From positions 56,008,830 to 56,072,829 of the forward strand of contig NC_092344.1 in NCBI RefSeq assembly GCF_963676685.1: DNA of 64,000 nt, in the 5' to 3' direction. Below the pieces are notes generated by a model, which saw only the letters and a program-made list of their open reading frames with translations, ran no database searches and was not told the DNA's origin. Positions within the stretch are counted from its first letter, which is position 1; every line of letters begins with the position of its first letter. The DNA is from Mytilus edulis (taxonomy: Eukaryota; Mollusca; Bivalvia; Mytilida; Mytilidae). The translations under genes were made by a program, and so were the position numbers. Shown here one piece after another: positions 24,701 through 34,131 of the stretch.

Positions 24701-27700
24701 TTCTTGTTTTAATGTGACTTTTGTTCCTGCATATAACATCTTCTCTTTAATCTTAAAAAGTTTTATACATTAAAAACAGACTTGTGCATATTCATTTGCA
24801 AAACTTTTAAAGGGGTTTTGAAGTGATGTCCGAGATAAAATGTGTATAGCCATTTTGGCTGTGAGCATAGATCATATTATCCCAATGTACATGCACAGAT
24901 TTGCTGTATCCAAATTTGCTTTATGATCAAAAATGAAAAGGATAAAGGATCAACTTATAATAATAATTTGAATATTATCAGAAAGTATTTATAATTTCAC
25001 AGATGAAATTTATGCAGTATGATAGTGCTACTGATAAAATTGCTTACAAAACTTTAAACTTATTTGAATTAGTATTACATAAATCAATCAGCATGACATG
25101 GCTGCTTCCCAAGAAATCTTATTTAGTAGTAATCCATTTATAATAATTTTCATGTGTGTTTTCAATGAATATTGTTTTTATTTTCCTAATTTTGTGTGTA
25201 AGTTTTAATATGAAATTACCATGATGACTAGCTATAGCTAGGTCCTTAGCTGTTTGTACATTTCACAATCAGTCAAAACTTACATAAGAGATGTTTATCA
25301 GAATAAACAGATGTGAAAAGGTAAGACTTAAAATATACATCATACAAACAGACAAAAAAGTTTTCTCATATTGTATGAAAACTTTTTAATTGATGTACAT
25401 TTGACTACATGTACAAGGTTTTTTTTTCAGAAATAGAAATTTATAGGAAAGGACAAGAATAATATTAGGTATTTAAATGTACAATGAAACATAACACAGG
25501 AGAAATTTTAGACATCAGCATATTTAAAGTTCAAAATCAATGCAGAATGCAAGATATTATGATTAAAACATCATGAAAAGTTGGTTGGATTTAAAAAAAA
25601 TTACTGACTAACAAAACAATAGGAATATTAAAACTAACAACTAACAGGGGAACATTTTCACTTTTTATTGATAAAAATATGGGACTTGACTTGTTCATCC
25701 TCTAATTTGTAATCAATGTATTACAATTTCAATGTAGTGCATTCATGTCATTTATGGCTGTAATCAATTTTTGGGTTGCTGTCTTATCAAAAAAATAGCC
25801 CAATATCTTCTTATTATATTCAAACAGAAAAGTCATAAAAAAAATCATAAAGTACACAACAATGTCAATGAAGCATGTAGCACAACAATTTCAAATAATT
25901 TCAGACAGAAAATAATTTTCATTAACACTGATTAAGGGGACATGTCCAAATATGCATTAAAATTATTTCAGAGTAAGTCTTTTCATTTCACTGCAAAATT
26001 AAAACAAGTGAAACTGCGAGCTACTGCTCACTGATGATACCCCCGCCGCAAGTGGATAATATTAATAGTGTAAAAATATGCAAGTGTTCGGTAAACAGGA
26101 AGTTGTCGAGTGATGAATCTGAAAACGCATCACACGGTATAGCTGACTTATAAAAGTCCTGAAACCAAATTTCAGAAATCCTTGTATTGTAGTTCCTGAG
26201 AAAAATGTGACGAACATTTTTAACTTGGTTATCATGTGTAAAATCATACAAGTGTTCGGTAAACAGGAAGTAGTTGAGTGATGAATCTGAAAACGCATCA
26301 CACGGTATAGCTGACTTATATAAATCCTGAAACCAAATTTCAGAAATCCTTGTATTGTAGTTCCTGAGAAAAATGTGACGAAAATTTTCAACTTGGCTAT
26401 CATGTGTAAAATCATACAAGAGTTCGGTAAACAGGAAGTTGTCGAGTGATGAATCTGAAAACGCATCACACGGTATAGCTGACTTATATAAATCCTGAAA
26501 CCAAATTTCAGAAATCCTTGTATTGTAGTTCCTGAGAAAAATGTGACGAAAATTTTCAACTTGGCTATCATGTGTAAAATCAGACAAGTGTTCGGTAAAC
26601 AGGAAGTTGTCAAGTGATGAATCTGAAAACGCATCACACGGTATGGCTGACATATATAAATGTTGATACCAAATTACAGAAAGGGTGGATGTGTAGTTCC
26701 TGAGAAAAATGTGACGAAAGTTTCATGGGACGGAATGACTGACGGACAGACTGATGGACGGACTGATGGACGGACGGACTGATGGACGGACGGACTGACA
26801 GACAGAGGTAAAACAGTATACCCCCCCTTTTTTAAAGCGGGAGTATAAAAAAAAAATTTCTTGTATTGTTTTTATTCAAAGTTGACTAAAATTTGAATTA
26901 TATAGTCTTTCTCATCCTAACCAAATATAGGAAGTTCTTGAAATTGACTGTACTATTAAATTGTTATTGCAAGCCCTGTATACTTTAAAAAGAAAATAAG
27001 TTTTTCCTCCTTAAAAAAAAACAGCACTGCAACTTATCTGGTTATAATCCATTGAAAATAATTTTACAAAAAATATGGTACACTTCTCAAAGCACCCATA
27101 TTAAAGACACAGGAAATGAAAAATGAAAGAAACAAAACAAGTGAAACTGCGAGCTACTGCTCACTGATGATACCCCCGCCGCAAGTGGATAATATTAATA
27201 GTGTAAAAAGATGCAAGTGTTCGGTAAACAGGAAGTTGTCGAGTGATGAATCTGAAAACGCATCACACGGTATAGCTGACTTATAAAAATCCTGAAACCA
27301 AATTTCAGAAATCCTTGTATTGTAGTTCCTGAGAAAAATGTGACGAAAATTTTTAACTTGGTTATCATGTGTAAAATCATACAAGTGTTCGGTAAACAGG
27401 AAGTAGTCGAATGATGAATCTGAAAACGCATCACACGGTATAGCTGACTTATATAAATCCTGAAACCAAATTTCAGAAATCCTTGTATTGTAGTTCCTGA
27501 GAAAAATGTGACGAAAATTTTCAACTTGGCTATCATGTGTAAAATCATACAAGTGTTCCGTAAACAGGAAGTTGTCGAGTGATGAATCTGAAAACGCATC
27601 ACACGGTATAGCTGACTTATATAAATCCTGAAACCAAATTTCAGAAATCCTTGTATTGTAGTTCCTGAGAAAAATGTGACGAAAATTTTCAACTTGGCTA

Positions 27701-30700
27701 TCATGTGTAAAATCATACAAGTGTTCCGTAAACAGGAAGTTGTCGAGTGATGAATCTGAAAACGCATCACACGGTATAGCTGACTTATATAAATCTTGAA
27801 ACCAAATTTCAGAAATCCTTGTATTGTAGTTCCTGAGAAAAATGTGACGAAAATTTTCAACTTGGCTATCATGTGTAAAATCAGACAAGTGTTCGGTAAA
27901 CAGGAAGTTGTCAAGTGATGAATCTGAAAACGCATTACACGGTGTGGCTGACATATATAAATGTTGATACCAAATTACAGAAAGGGTGGATGTGTAGTTC
28001 CTGAGAAAAATGTGACGAAAGTTTCATGGGACGGACTGACTGACTGACGGACGGACTGACGGACGGACTGACGGACGGACTGACGGACGGACTGATGGAC
28101 GGACGGACGGACGGACTGACAGACAGAGGTAAAACAGTATACCCCCCCTTTTTTAAAGCGGGGGTATAATATGACAGATATCAAAATAATAAAAAATTAG
28201 GAGAAAGCAAGGTATATCATTTATAATACAATTCAAAAATACTATTGACCAATGCAAAATATTATATACACAATACCAGTAAACATGCTGTATACATATA
28301 GACAGTAATGAAATATACAGTTTTTTTTATACATACATCCTCTACATGAATGAGGAACTTACACTCTGTAATATAAAACATATATATGTGTCATTTGGTC
28401 TGTTGAGGCAAGGTGTCTTATTAACAATCATACCACATCTTTTTTATATACAAATATACAATTGTAGTTATGATAAATATATAAAGATAACTACACATTA
28501 TATTTCATATCAGTGCAGATGTTATTCCAAGACCCCAATATCAGTCTGAGGTGTTAGATAAAGGGCGGATATGGTCCAAAAGATGATATTGGGACTGAAT
28601 TGACAATCTATTCATTCTGTAATACAGAACTATTTCTATTCATCATTAAAAATGGATTAAGGTATTTAATTTGGAACTAACTTGGAAATATGAAGGCACA
28701 ATGTATAAAAAAAATTGACAGAAAACAGTAATAATCCTGTGTATCCTAAAAACCAAATGAAGAAAATTAATTAGATTATCTCCCCTTTCTAAGGTTCATC
28801 AAGTAATATAACCGAATTATGTGTTTTACATATAAATTCTAAAAATAATTACAACTTACAGGTGAGAAGTCTGGAGACCAACAGATAAATATAAACTGAT
28901 ATCCCAAGTTGTTTTTACTGTCTAGTCTATATAGGATGTAACAGGGCTGTTTTTCTTCAAGTGCTGGTAATACAAATTTGTCGTAATGTACAATTGTTAA
29001 GGAATATTCGTCTTCAATAAATTTTATACTCTACATGTTAACTTTTTAGAATGGAGATGAAGAGGATTCAATAATGGATTTGAAGTGGATTCTACAATCT
29101 ACATTTATATGAAGTTGATTCATAACTATAAATGTGATACAAACATTTTTGAATGACATTTTAAAACTGAAAATTTATTTCAAACCACGTCTTGACGAAG
29201 ACATATAGATTCCTACACTGTAACAATAATATGACAGATATAATATTTCTACGGTTTATGTAGGACTCTAAAGTGCGATGGTACTCTAAAGTGCATATCC
29301 ATGACTTACTCAATTTAATCATGATAAATCTTTTAATTGTTTCGCTTTAAATAATAAAATTTAACTGTCTCGAGTGGAGAAATATCGTAATACACGAGTT
29401 ATAGTGTCGGAATCTGTTTCTCTAATGCTTTTTATCCTTCTTTTTCAAAGTTTCCAGAAACTTGTGTTCTTTATATGCGACGTCATCAGGCATTGTCGCC
29501 TTTTTTGATGACGTCACAATAGGAAAATTCAGAAGAAAACAAAACATTTAGACGTCATAATCAAATTTTGACTAATCATTTGCCGAGAACAGATTTTTCA
29601 CTAGTGAGGAGAAATATTTTTCTAACACCAATCGAGAAATGTGAAAATAGCACAAAAATTAGAGAAAAAGTGTTTATTTATGCTCTTTGATTTAACATCT
29701 TTCATAAAATATGTCGCCACAAAAGACAACATCACTCAAATTTTCACCACATGGTATTGGTTTATTATAAGGTCGACATGTTTCACCAGCAAGAAAGACG
29801 TCCTTCTGGACAAACATATACATGAAATAAAACGGTGAAGTACACATATTAAGGTTAACAGGAAGTAATGTTGCAATAATGAATGACGACAATATCGTTA
29901 ATTAAAGAAAGTGTAAGTGAAAATAAAAATATTAAGATGAATAGAAAATGAAAGTAATCCAATAAAGTTATAAACGGTGGTAAGCTGCTATTCAAACACG
30001 TCTGTAAATAGTCTTATTGGAAGTTAGTTGTAGACTTTTCTAATCATACATTTGTACATATATATATAGCAAAGGATATCATCTTCCCATGTCCCATCCA
30101 CATCTTTACTGTCTTGTAGCACCAGCTCCTCTGCAAAATAATAAAAAAGTACATTTTAAAAATAATTGACTTTAACATTGTTTAAAAGAAAGAAGCGTTT
30201 TTATATACAATTTTATTCAGTTAATCTGTTTTCAATTTTGTCTATTTGATGTTTCAATTATTGATTTGTAATAACTAGCATACATAGTGTACAATAATTT
30301 AATCATGGCTATGTCAAACAAACAAAAATCATGTATCTAAGACTTAAATATTCACATTAACCATGGCTATGTCAAATGAAACTTGAAAAAATTATTTTAT
30401 GCTTCTGTTGATGTACAAATGTTGTTCTAAGCAGTGATCAATGTTAAAAACTGCTTTATATCATGTATATAATTACAATGTTTAAAATTAACCATCTATA
30501 ATCCCTATTGAATCCAACTAATATGCGATTTGTGTTTTCCATATTGTTGAAGGCTGTACAGTTGCCTATAACTAATAATTCCTTATGTATACACATCATT
30601 TGAACTTTGTTAAAAAGTTGTCTAATTGGCAATCATAATTCATCTCCTTTTTTTTTATAATTTATATGCTTACCATTCACTATGCCAATTTTTATCAATC

Positions 30701-33700
30701 GTACATGTCCCTCTTTGCATGTTGCAAAATATTCCAATAATTCCTTTCCAGCTAAAATATAAAATGCAATATTTTTTACAGATTTTATATGTAAAATGTA
30801 GTAAAAAATTTAAAAGATATACATTCGAGTAATTTTTGTACAAGTTCACAAATTCCACCCGAGTTTTTAGATGTCAAAACATACATTTTGTATCTCAGAC
30901 ATCTAATATTTTTATTGTTAAGCACATATCTTTTTACACCTTTTATCTCAAGAACTTGATCTCATTATAGTTATATTATTAGATTCTTGAAGAAGAGATC
31001 ACATAATATGGGGACGAAGTCCCCTATTACAGTAGAAAATTCAATAAAAAAAAAAAATCGGGGAAATTTCCCGAATTTTTCATTGTACTAATGAACTCAA
31101 AATCGTTCAATTTTTTTTTTGTCGTGTTTTTTAATTTCCAGATCTGCGCAGAACACATATCTCTACTTCCTTCTTACGGTCTTGTTGTCGTGAGACTTTG
31201 ATTAGTCTAGTAAAATATAGGAACTCGAGGAACACAATACCAATATTTCATTTTTAATCATTCTTTGTCTTTGGTATGAATAAACGTTAGGCCTACCTGA
31301 TGCATTGCGTTTCTTTGTTTACATTGAACATGACGTCATAACTTAAATAACGTCACAAGTAAAATCCCTAACAACAGAACCAAAATCGGAAACGTTACGG
31401 TATTTCCGTATCTTTTTTTTAACAAATATTTAAAATACAAAAAAAAATAATTTAAAGAAACTTCGTCCCCATTCACAGGTAATGCCTGCCTCATATTAAT
31501 ATAACCCCTATTAGGAACCTTAGTACAGAGACATTTTCTAATTTTGCTGCGCTGAGAATCCCTAATAAAGTGTTATTAAGTCTATACAGGAATTGTTATG
31601 CCGACTTCCTCACCTCTATTAAACCAGTGCTCGTAGCCTCATAATGCTACATGTATGTCTGCAGCACCATTCCATACACACGAAGCAGGTAATAATTCAA
31701 TACGAGTAATATTAACCTTTCATAATCCGTAAATATTTTTAAAATACCTTACCTTTAACAATAGTTACAAAATATATAGATATGTTTTGTCAAAAACAGC
31801 ATTTTTGCTGATCCGTAGGCGGCGCTAAGGCCAAAATAAAAAGATTGTATGTTTGCCCAAACGCGACCGACCCAAAATAAACCCGCCGACTCAAATTCTT
31901 TTTTTGACGTTTTTTGGAAGAATTTTTTTTTTCGGATTTATTTTGGGTCCGCTCCGTCATGGTACGAAACTTAATATTTGTCATCTTTGCGTTTGAAAGT
32001 AACTGTGAATAAGATTAAAAGAAAGCGTATAAGAGACGCAGTTAATCGATATTCGATGTTCTCTGTTTTTATCTTCTGATTTAACGAACGTAAAGAAGTA
32101 AAACATGTGAAGTGGCACAGTTTTTTTACGCTGTAGTTGTTTGTACTACCAAACCCTTACCTATATGCTCAATGTTAATTTCATCGTGTTATCGAATATC
32201 TGATAAGAATATTCAGGTAGATTTGTTCAAAACCATGTGCAATCGAATATTTTCAAAGTTATTCTGACAGGAAATGAACCCGGAAGTTGCGAATTTACAA
32301 TCATGCAAGAAGATTTTGTTTTTACTGAATAAAAAGGAATTATTTCTTGATAAATTGTTGTCTTTAATTATAATCTTCCTTCATCATGTAAATTAGATGC
32401 CCTTTTATTCAAATAGTTCAAATTTATAAGTCTCATTAGACAGTCAGCACGTTGCTGTTTGGGAGAATTTGATAAAACTATAATTGCTCACAGAATCAGA
32501 AATATAATCTTAACTGAATGTAGATCCTTCTAAATAATTTATTGCAATATAAATATAAATCCCTTTTGACAAGAGAAATCTGACTTTTGTCAGAAATATT
32601 TTTTCACATGTGCAAAAGTAAAAATATGTTATGGACGCCATATTGGACTTTTATACAACTTGTGAGGAAGCCTCTAGAACCATGACCTAAAAATAAAGTC
32701 TTCAGAAAACGTTAACTTTATGCAATTATATTTTATCAATAATGATTATTTTCAAAAATTTAAACTTGATTATTTAAAGAAAATAAAATTATAACAAATA
32801 CGTTTTTAGTTTGGAGATTCTACAGAACATGCTTTGGTCTATTTATAGCCAAATTAGTTTACCTGTGTGATAATGTAAAATATAAATTTGTTTTCAAAAC
32901 ATAAAAAAGACACAAACTAAGGATGGTAGATAATAATTCATATAAATATTTTAGGACATTTAATCTATTTTAATAGAAATAGGATTTAAAAACTGCAAAC
33001 AAATTTAATCATTACATAATCAGCTGATATTTTTTTTACACAAACATCGTGTTGATGGAACTGTTGAAAATCACTTCACAAATCCAACAGCCCTTTCACA
33101 CAGTTAGCAATTGTCAGGGTTATAAACATATCAGGATACAAATCATATAGTAGACTAATTTATTTATAGAGGTTTTAAATTCATGGCTTTTGGTTGTCTC
33201 TACAAAGGTTTGACAGAGAAAAAAAAAGATATACTGTTTTAAGATCTTTTAATATTTTCATGCAAATTCGGATAAAAAAAAAAAAAAAAGAATTTGCCTA
33301 CCTACCTACCCACACCCAGTCAACATGGGTCAGGTTTGGGCAAACTGAAATATTTTTAATTGTAGCCTAATGTTAATTTGTGTTTCTCTAATTCTCATGA
33401 ATTGTTTGATTTTTGGGTCTTTTTTCATACACCTTTTTGTCAAAGGAATCATGTGTTATTGGTGGTATGGGTTGTTTTTTGCCTTCCACCATGTCCACTA
33501 TTTTTCAGGTTTTTTTTATAATTTCTGTTGTCATACGACATAGTTCAATGTCCTTTTTATATATCATAATCATTTAGTGATTGTATCAAAAAAATCTCTA
33601 AAGTATCTTTCTATGTGGGTATCCTGTACATAGGCCATAAATATATATACCTGTATATGATAACTAAATACATGATTAATGTATGCCATTTGACTGTCAT

Positions 33701-33875
33701 AGCCAAGTAAACTCTGCAAAGACCCACCCACTTTTCAAAATATATTTTTTAATATTGACGAACACAGATTTTTACTCTTTTAAATGATCTTTTTATATGT
33801 AAATGGGTCAAGCGAATCAATCTTTGAACCTAAAAACCACAACCTAATACCTGTGATTCCTGTTTGATGGGACAT
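9769..33875 (-). CDS. TWF: Twinfilin (two ADF-H domains), complete, ten exons
   Basis: Exons (minus): 33875-33851, 30751-30674, 30130-30080, 28987-28860, 24751-24656, 22814-22710, 19653-19531, 14245-14095, 13699-13581, 9918-9769. Total 1026 nt, 341 aa, close to the roughly 350 aa of vertebrate twinfilins; all phases join without frame break. The N-terminus MSHQTGI is the family hallmark. ADF-H domain 1 spans about residues 5-135 (YDKFVLP at 53-59, [10 protein letters not shown] following, [10 protein letters not shown]), domain 2 about 170-305 ([33 protein letters not shown] at 254-273). The basic tail [13 protein letters not shown] matches the family's C-terminal capping-protein and phosphoinositide binding segment. 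Known role: cytoplasmic actin-monomer sequestration, filament-end depolymerisation and capping-protein regulation. Nine introns use GT-AG except intron 3, a U12-type AT-AC intron. The gene is head-to-head with DDX20. Introns hold many repeats; no lesion is seen in coding sequence. Confidence 0.95.
10315..10610 (+). mobile_element. CRE-bearing inverted-repeat element, copy 1
   Basis: A near-palindrome at 10321-10405 joins two facing ends (ATCCACTCGAGACAGTTAA and TTAACTGTCGAGAGTGGAT) with a short AT spacer. It is followed by a body containing GAATCTGTTTCTCTAATG, TGACGTCATCAGGCAT and TCGCCTTTTTTG. The body recurs at 29345-29610. It lies in twinfilin intron 9. No ORF. Confidence 0.7.
11218..12310 (+). 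repeat. Direct duplication, about 503-bp unit, two copies
   Basis: GACTATAAAGGGCAATAACT occurs at 11258 and 11761, and TACCGATTCAGGGGCAGCAA at 11421 and 11924, an exact offset of 503 bp. GATACCCCAATGATGATTGT is at 11651 and 12156, offset 505. Unit 2 ends in a tail with CGACGCTGGACGATAACGGA and GGGCCAAGTGAGCTAAAAA. The ORF at 12039-12317 is a by-product. Located in twinfilin intron 9. Confidence 0.85.
12805..13065 (+). pseudogene. Possible N-terminal fragment of a transposase-like or zinc-finger protein
   Basis: Open frame of 86 codons beginning [12 protein letters not shown], followed by a Ser/Asn/Asp-rich linker and [10 protein letters not shown] before a stop at 13063. A short basic N-terminus of the form K-x-D-x-F-F/Y-x-K is common in hAT-type transposases and the related ZMYM-like proteins, but no zinc finger or catalytic region follows. 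The frame runs into a retroelement tail at about 13090. An upstream in-frame start at 12733 is possible. It sits antisense in twinfilin intron 9. Low confidence. Confidence 0.25.
13090..13270 (+). mobile_element. Degenerate solo retroelement tail
   Basis: A diverged copy of the 37150-37410 tail: GCAGGACCTGCTTACCTTCG, GAGCACCGGAGGTC and GGGGTCCGTGTTTTTCATC in the same order. No reverse transcriptase sequence is attached. Confidence 0.6.
13357..13420. repeat. Perfect 30-bp tandem duplication
   Basis: AAATTTTCGCCTCTCTTCGC followed by TCGGCTCAAA is repeated back to back (starts 13361 and 13391). It is in twinfilin intron 9, 160 bp from exon 9. Confidence 0.9.
14349..14574. mobile_element. MITE with TTAA-flanked inverted ends, copy 1
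   Basis: Begins TTAAGGTGGTACC and ends GGTACCACCTTAA (226 bp). A second copy of the family in the opposite orientation lies at 49934-50222, also bounded by TTAAGGTGGTA and ACCACCTTAA. TTAA at both ends fits piggyBac-like or Kolobok-like target duplication. Located in twinfilin intron 7, 104 bp upstream (in gene sense) of exon 8. Confidence 0.8.
15550..15960 (-). repeat. Dispersed repeat family M, nested copy
   Basis: Read on the minus strand, this has the family M blocks in order: AACCCCGCCGCAATTTTGCG, CCTGTCCCAAGTCAGGAGCC, CTTTGTTAGTCTTGTATGAT, a GACGTCCATTATCACTGTAC block, GGACACCTACGGGTGCGGGA, and an end in GTTGTCGCTTTGACATATTC. Other copies: 18900-19425, 47250-47860 (plus), 61340-61715 (minus), with end fragments at 21880-21965 and 51165-51235. 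It lies inside the long-inverted-repeat element. Confidence 0.75.
16500..17255. repeat. Repeat fragments inside the long-TIR element
   Basis: 16535-16660 resembles family N on the minus strand (CTTAAACAATGAGAAAAACA, AGCTATAACAGGGCCC). 16950-17075 resembles the end of family M (GGGCCAGCTAAAGGACGCCA, TGAAGACCCATTGTGGCCTT). 17158-17250 is a GACGGACGGACAGACGG microsatellite. The 16962-17258, 17140-17337 and 17152-17340 ORFs are by-products of these repeats. Confidence 0.6.
18900..19425 (+). repeat. Dispersed repeat family M, plus copy with G-tract
   Basis: Starts near CTGGAAAGTCAGTAACTGCT and carries AACCCTGCTGCATGTTTGCG, a GACGTCAATTTTCACTGAAC block and the end GTTGTTGTCTCTACGACACA. A G-homopolymer of about 19 bases lies at 19130-19147. 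It begins right outside the long-TIR element and ends about 105 bp before twinfilin exon 7. Confidence 0.7.
19654..21220. other. Twinfilin intron 6, no gene seen
   Basis: AT-rich intron sequence. A weak family N fragment is at 20400-20490 (GTTGAGGGCTGTAGGGTAAC, CCAATTGCCAATCATACCAT). Nothing else is recognised. Confidence 0.5.
21225..21410. repeat. AAATCCCG-type irregular repeat
   Basis: A patch containing many variants of AAATCCCG/ATTCCCG/GATCCCG (for example 21234, 21280, 21318, 21350, 21372) bounded by GGGGGAGGTAGGAGGGG and a C-run with TATATATCCCCCC. In twinfilin intron 6. The minus-strand ORF at 21079-21270 overlaps it and is not called. Confidence 0.55.
21880..21965 (+). repeat. Family M end fragment
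   Basis: GTGGCCTTCAGCTGTTTTCT through TTGTTGTCTCTTTGACACAT and CCCCCTTTCCC match the last 80 bp of family M. A similar isolated end is at 51165-51235. Confidence 0.65.
22098..22395 (+). mobile_element. GCCCC-ended short element, copy 2
   Basis: Same blocks as 534-800: GTGTGTCAATAGTACAG, CACTATCATTTTCTATGTTC, AAATTGGGGTAAAAACTCT, GGCATGTGTACTTAGTTT, then ATAATGCCCCTAGATGGGGC. The left GCCCC motif is mutated to TTCCCC. In twinfilin intron 6. Confidence 0.7.
23246..23347. mobile_element. 102-bp near-perfect hairpin (46-bp arms)
   Basis: Left arm 23246-23291 begins TAGCTGCGGAACCGTAGC, right arm 23302-23347 ends with its complement, and the loop is 10 bp (ATTTGCGGAC). I see one mismatch (CCGTAGC against GCTATGG). 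The size and structure fit a foldback MITE. In twinfilin intron 5. Confidence 0.85.
23585..23725 (+). repeat. Family N, plus copy
   Basis: TATGCGGTATGGGCTTTGCT, GTTGAAGGACGTACGGTGAC and TTATTGGCAATCATACCACA in order, as in 3605-3750. A 45-bp direct duplication around CACTTGTATGATTTTTTTGT follows at 23720-23780. Confidence 0.7.
24226..24406. mobile_element. 181-bp MITE, ends TACAGTGAAACC / GGTTTCACTGTA
   Basis: Inverted ends TACAGTGAAACCTG and CAGGTTTCACTGTA enclose a body rich in TTCGGTTTT. TA at both extremes fits a Tc1/mariner-type TA target duplication. In twinfilin intron 5, 250 bp before exon 5 in plus coordinates. Confidence 0.75.
24421..24632. mobile_element. 212-bp MITE, ends CTGTGGATTCATT / AATGAATCCACAG
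   Basis: Inverted ends CTGTGGATTCATT and AATGAATCCACAG, with an inner pair GGTACCAATTTT / AAATTGGTATCC. It directly follows the preceding MITE and ends 24 bp short of twinfilin exon 5. Confidence 0.75.
26001..26848. mobile_element. Element with a 168-bp tandem array, copy 1 (4 units)
   Basis: Shares both ends with the copy at 27134-28169: a start of AAAACAAGTGAAACTGCGAG, a nearby GATACCCCCGCCGCAAGTGG, and an end of GTAAAACAGTATACCCCCCC, then a T/A run and GCGGGAGTATAA. The body has four head-to-tail 168-bp units (markers CGGTAAACAGGAAGT near 26091, 26258, 26426, 26593), then a GGACGGACTGATGGAC microsatellite. GATACCCCCGC and the terminal GCGGGAGTAT form an imperfect inverted pair. In twinfilin intron 4. 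Confidence 0.85.
27134..28169. mobile_element. Element with a 168-bp tandem array, copy 2 (5 units)
   Basis: Same ends and body as copy 1 but with five 168-bp units and a longer GACGGACGGACTGACG tract; the 188-bp length difference is one unit plus microsatellite change. About 285 bp of unrelated AT-rich sequence separates the copies. The unit is a multiple of three and stop-free in two minus-strand frames, which produces 266- and 246-codon ORFs. I treat these as repeat artefacts, not genes. Confidence 0.85.
28390..28445 (+). repeat. Family N fragment
   Basis: CATTTGGTCTGTTGAGGCAA and GTCTTATTAACAATCATACCACATC match the last part of family N. A similar fragment at 30540-30650 (GTTGAAGGCTGTACAGTTGC, CTAATTGGCAATCATAATTC) lies in twinfilin intron 2 just before exon 2. 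Confidence 0.55.
28988..30079 (-). other. TWF: U12-type AT-AC intron of twinfilin (intron 3)
   Basis: Read on the minus strand, the intron begins ATATCCTTT (30079-30071), an exact match to the U12 AT-AC donor consensus. It contains TTCCTTAAC at 29004-28996, an exact match to the U12 branch-site consensus, and ends in AC at 28989-28988, 9 nt after the branch adenosine. Excision joins G|AT to give the codon for Asp52 and the sequence TWEDDYDKFVLP expected for twinfilin. No GT donor or AG acceptor gives this peptide. The intron is 1092 bp. Confidence 0.92.
29345..29610 (+). mobile_element. CRE-bearing inverted-repeat element, copy 2
   Basis: Shares TTTAACTGTCTCGAGTGGAG, TATCGTAATACACGAG, GAATCTGTTTCTCTAATG, GACGTCATCAGGCATTGTCG and GACGTCACAATAGGAAAATT with 10368-10610. 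It contains a full palindromic TGACGTCA (CRE/CREB-type site). It sits within the U12 intron of twinfilin. No ORF of its own. Confidence 0.7.
31009..31471. mobile_element. 463-bp element with ends TGGGGACGAAGT / ACTTCGTCCCCA-type
   Basis: Inverted ends TGGGGACGAAG and CTTCGTCCCCA enclose an AT-rich body with TGACGTCAT (31330). No ORF. It lies in twinfilin intron 1, about 260 bp from exon 2. Confidence 0.75.
31480..33850. other. Twinfilin intron 1, no gene seen
   Basis: AT-rich. Around 31800-31980 and 33270-33350 are short, locally GC-richer patches (for example GATCCGTAGGCGGCGCTAAG and CCTACCTACCTACCCACACC) that look like repeat debris. No recognisable coding potential. Confidence 0.5.
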
Positions 33876-34131
33876 TTCTGTCAAATGTAACTAATATTTT
33901 CTCCAAAGCGGAAGCTAATGGGTCTTTCGGTACACTCTAGACCGGCAACTTTAGTATATCGAATGACCTAGAGGATATTCCAAATGGCTTTTGAAAGAAT
34001 GTTTTTAATTTGTTAAAAATTTAGCGTTTAGCCAATAAAAAGTAGTTTAACGAAAACGTTTCGTTCAGACAACGACGGTGAAGGAAATTTAGCACGCAAT
34101 TGTCTGCCACTGCTAAAGTTATTTGAGAGCA
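33876..34131. promoter_or_regulatory. Shared divergent promoter, twinfilin / DDX20
   Basis: The two initiator ATGs point away from each other and are 256 bp apart, so both 5' UTRs and promoters must lie here unless an unseen non-coding first exon exists. Visible candidates are an ETS-type GCGGAAGC at 33908-33915 and a CCAAT box at 34032-34036. There is no TATA box at a convincing position for either gene. The interval is less repeat-like than the surrounding introns. Confidence 0.65.

Noticed and set aside
26021..27954. ORFs of 191-266 codons in overlapping minus frames
   Set aside because: They arise from 168-bp tandem units (divisible by three) without stops; two frames are open at once and no start/stop or splice context supports a gene.
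26001..28169. CRISPR-like array
   Set aside because: The repeats are contiguous 168-bp units without unique spacers, in an animal-type genome.
29004..29055. GT-AG alternative for twinfilin intron 3 using an AG upstream of ATTGTACATTACGAC
   Set aside because: It would add residues such as DEYSLTIVH that do not fit the family and has no matching GT donor after TWED; the U12 AT-AC solution fits signals and protein exactly.
34123..34131. Upstream TTG start for DDX20
   Set aside because: Non-ATG initiation is not expected here; the ATG at 34132 gives the natural N-terminus.
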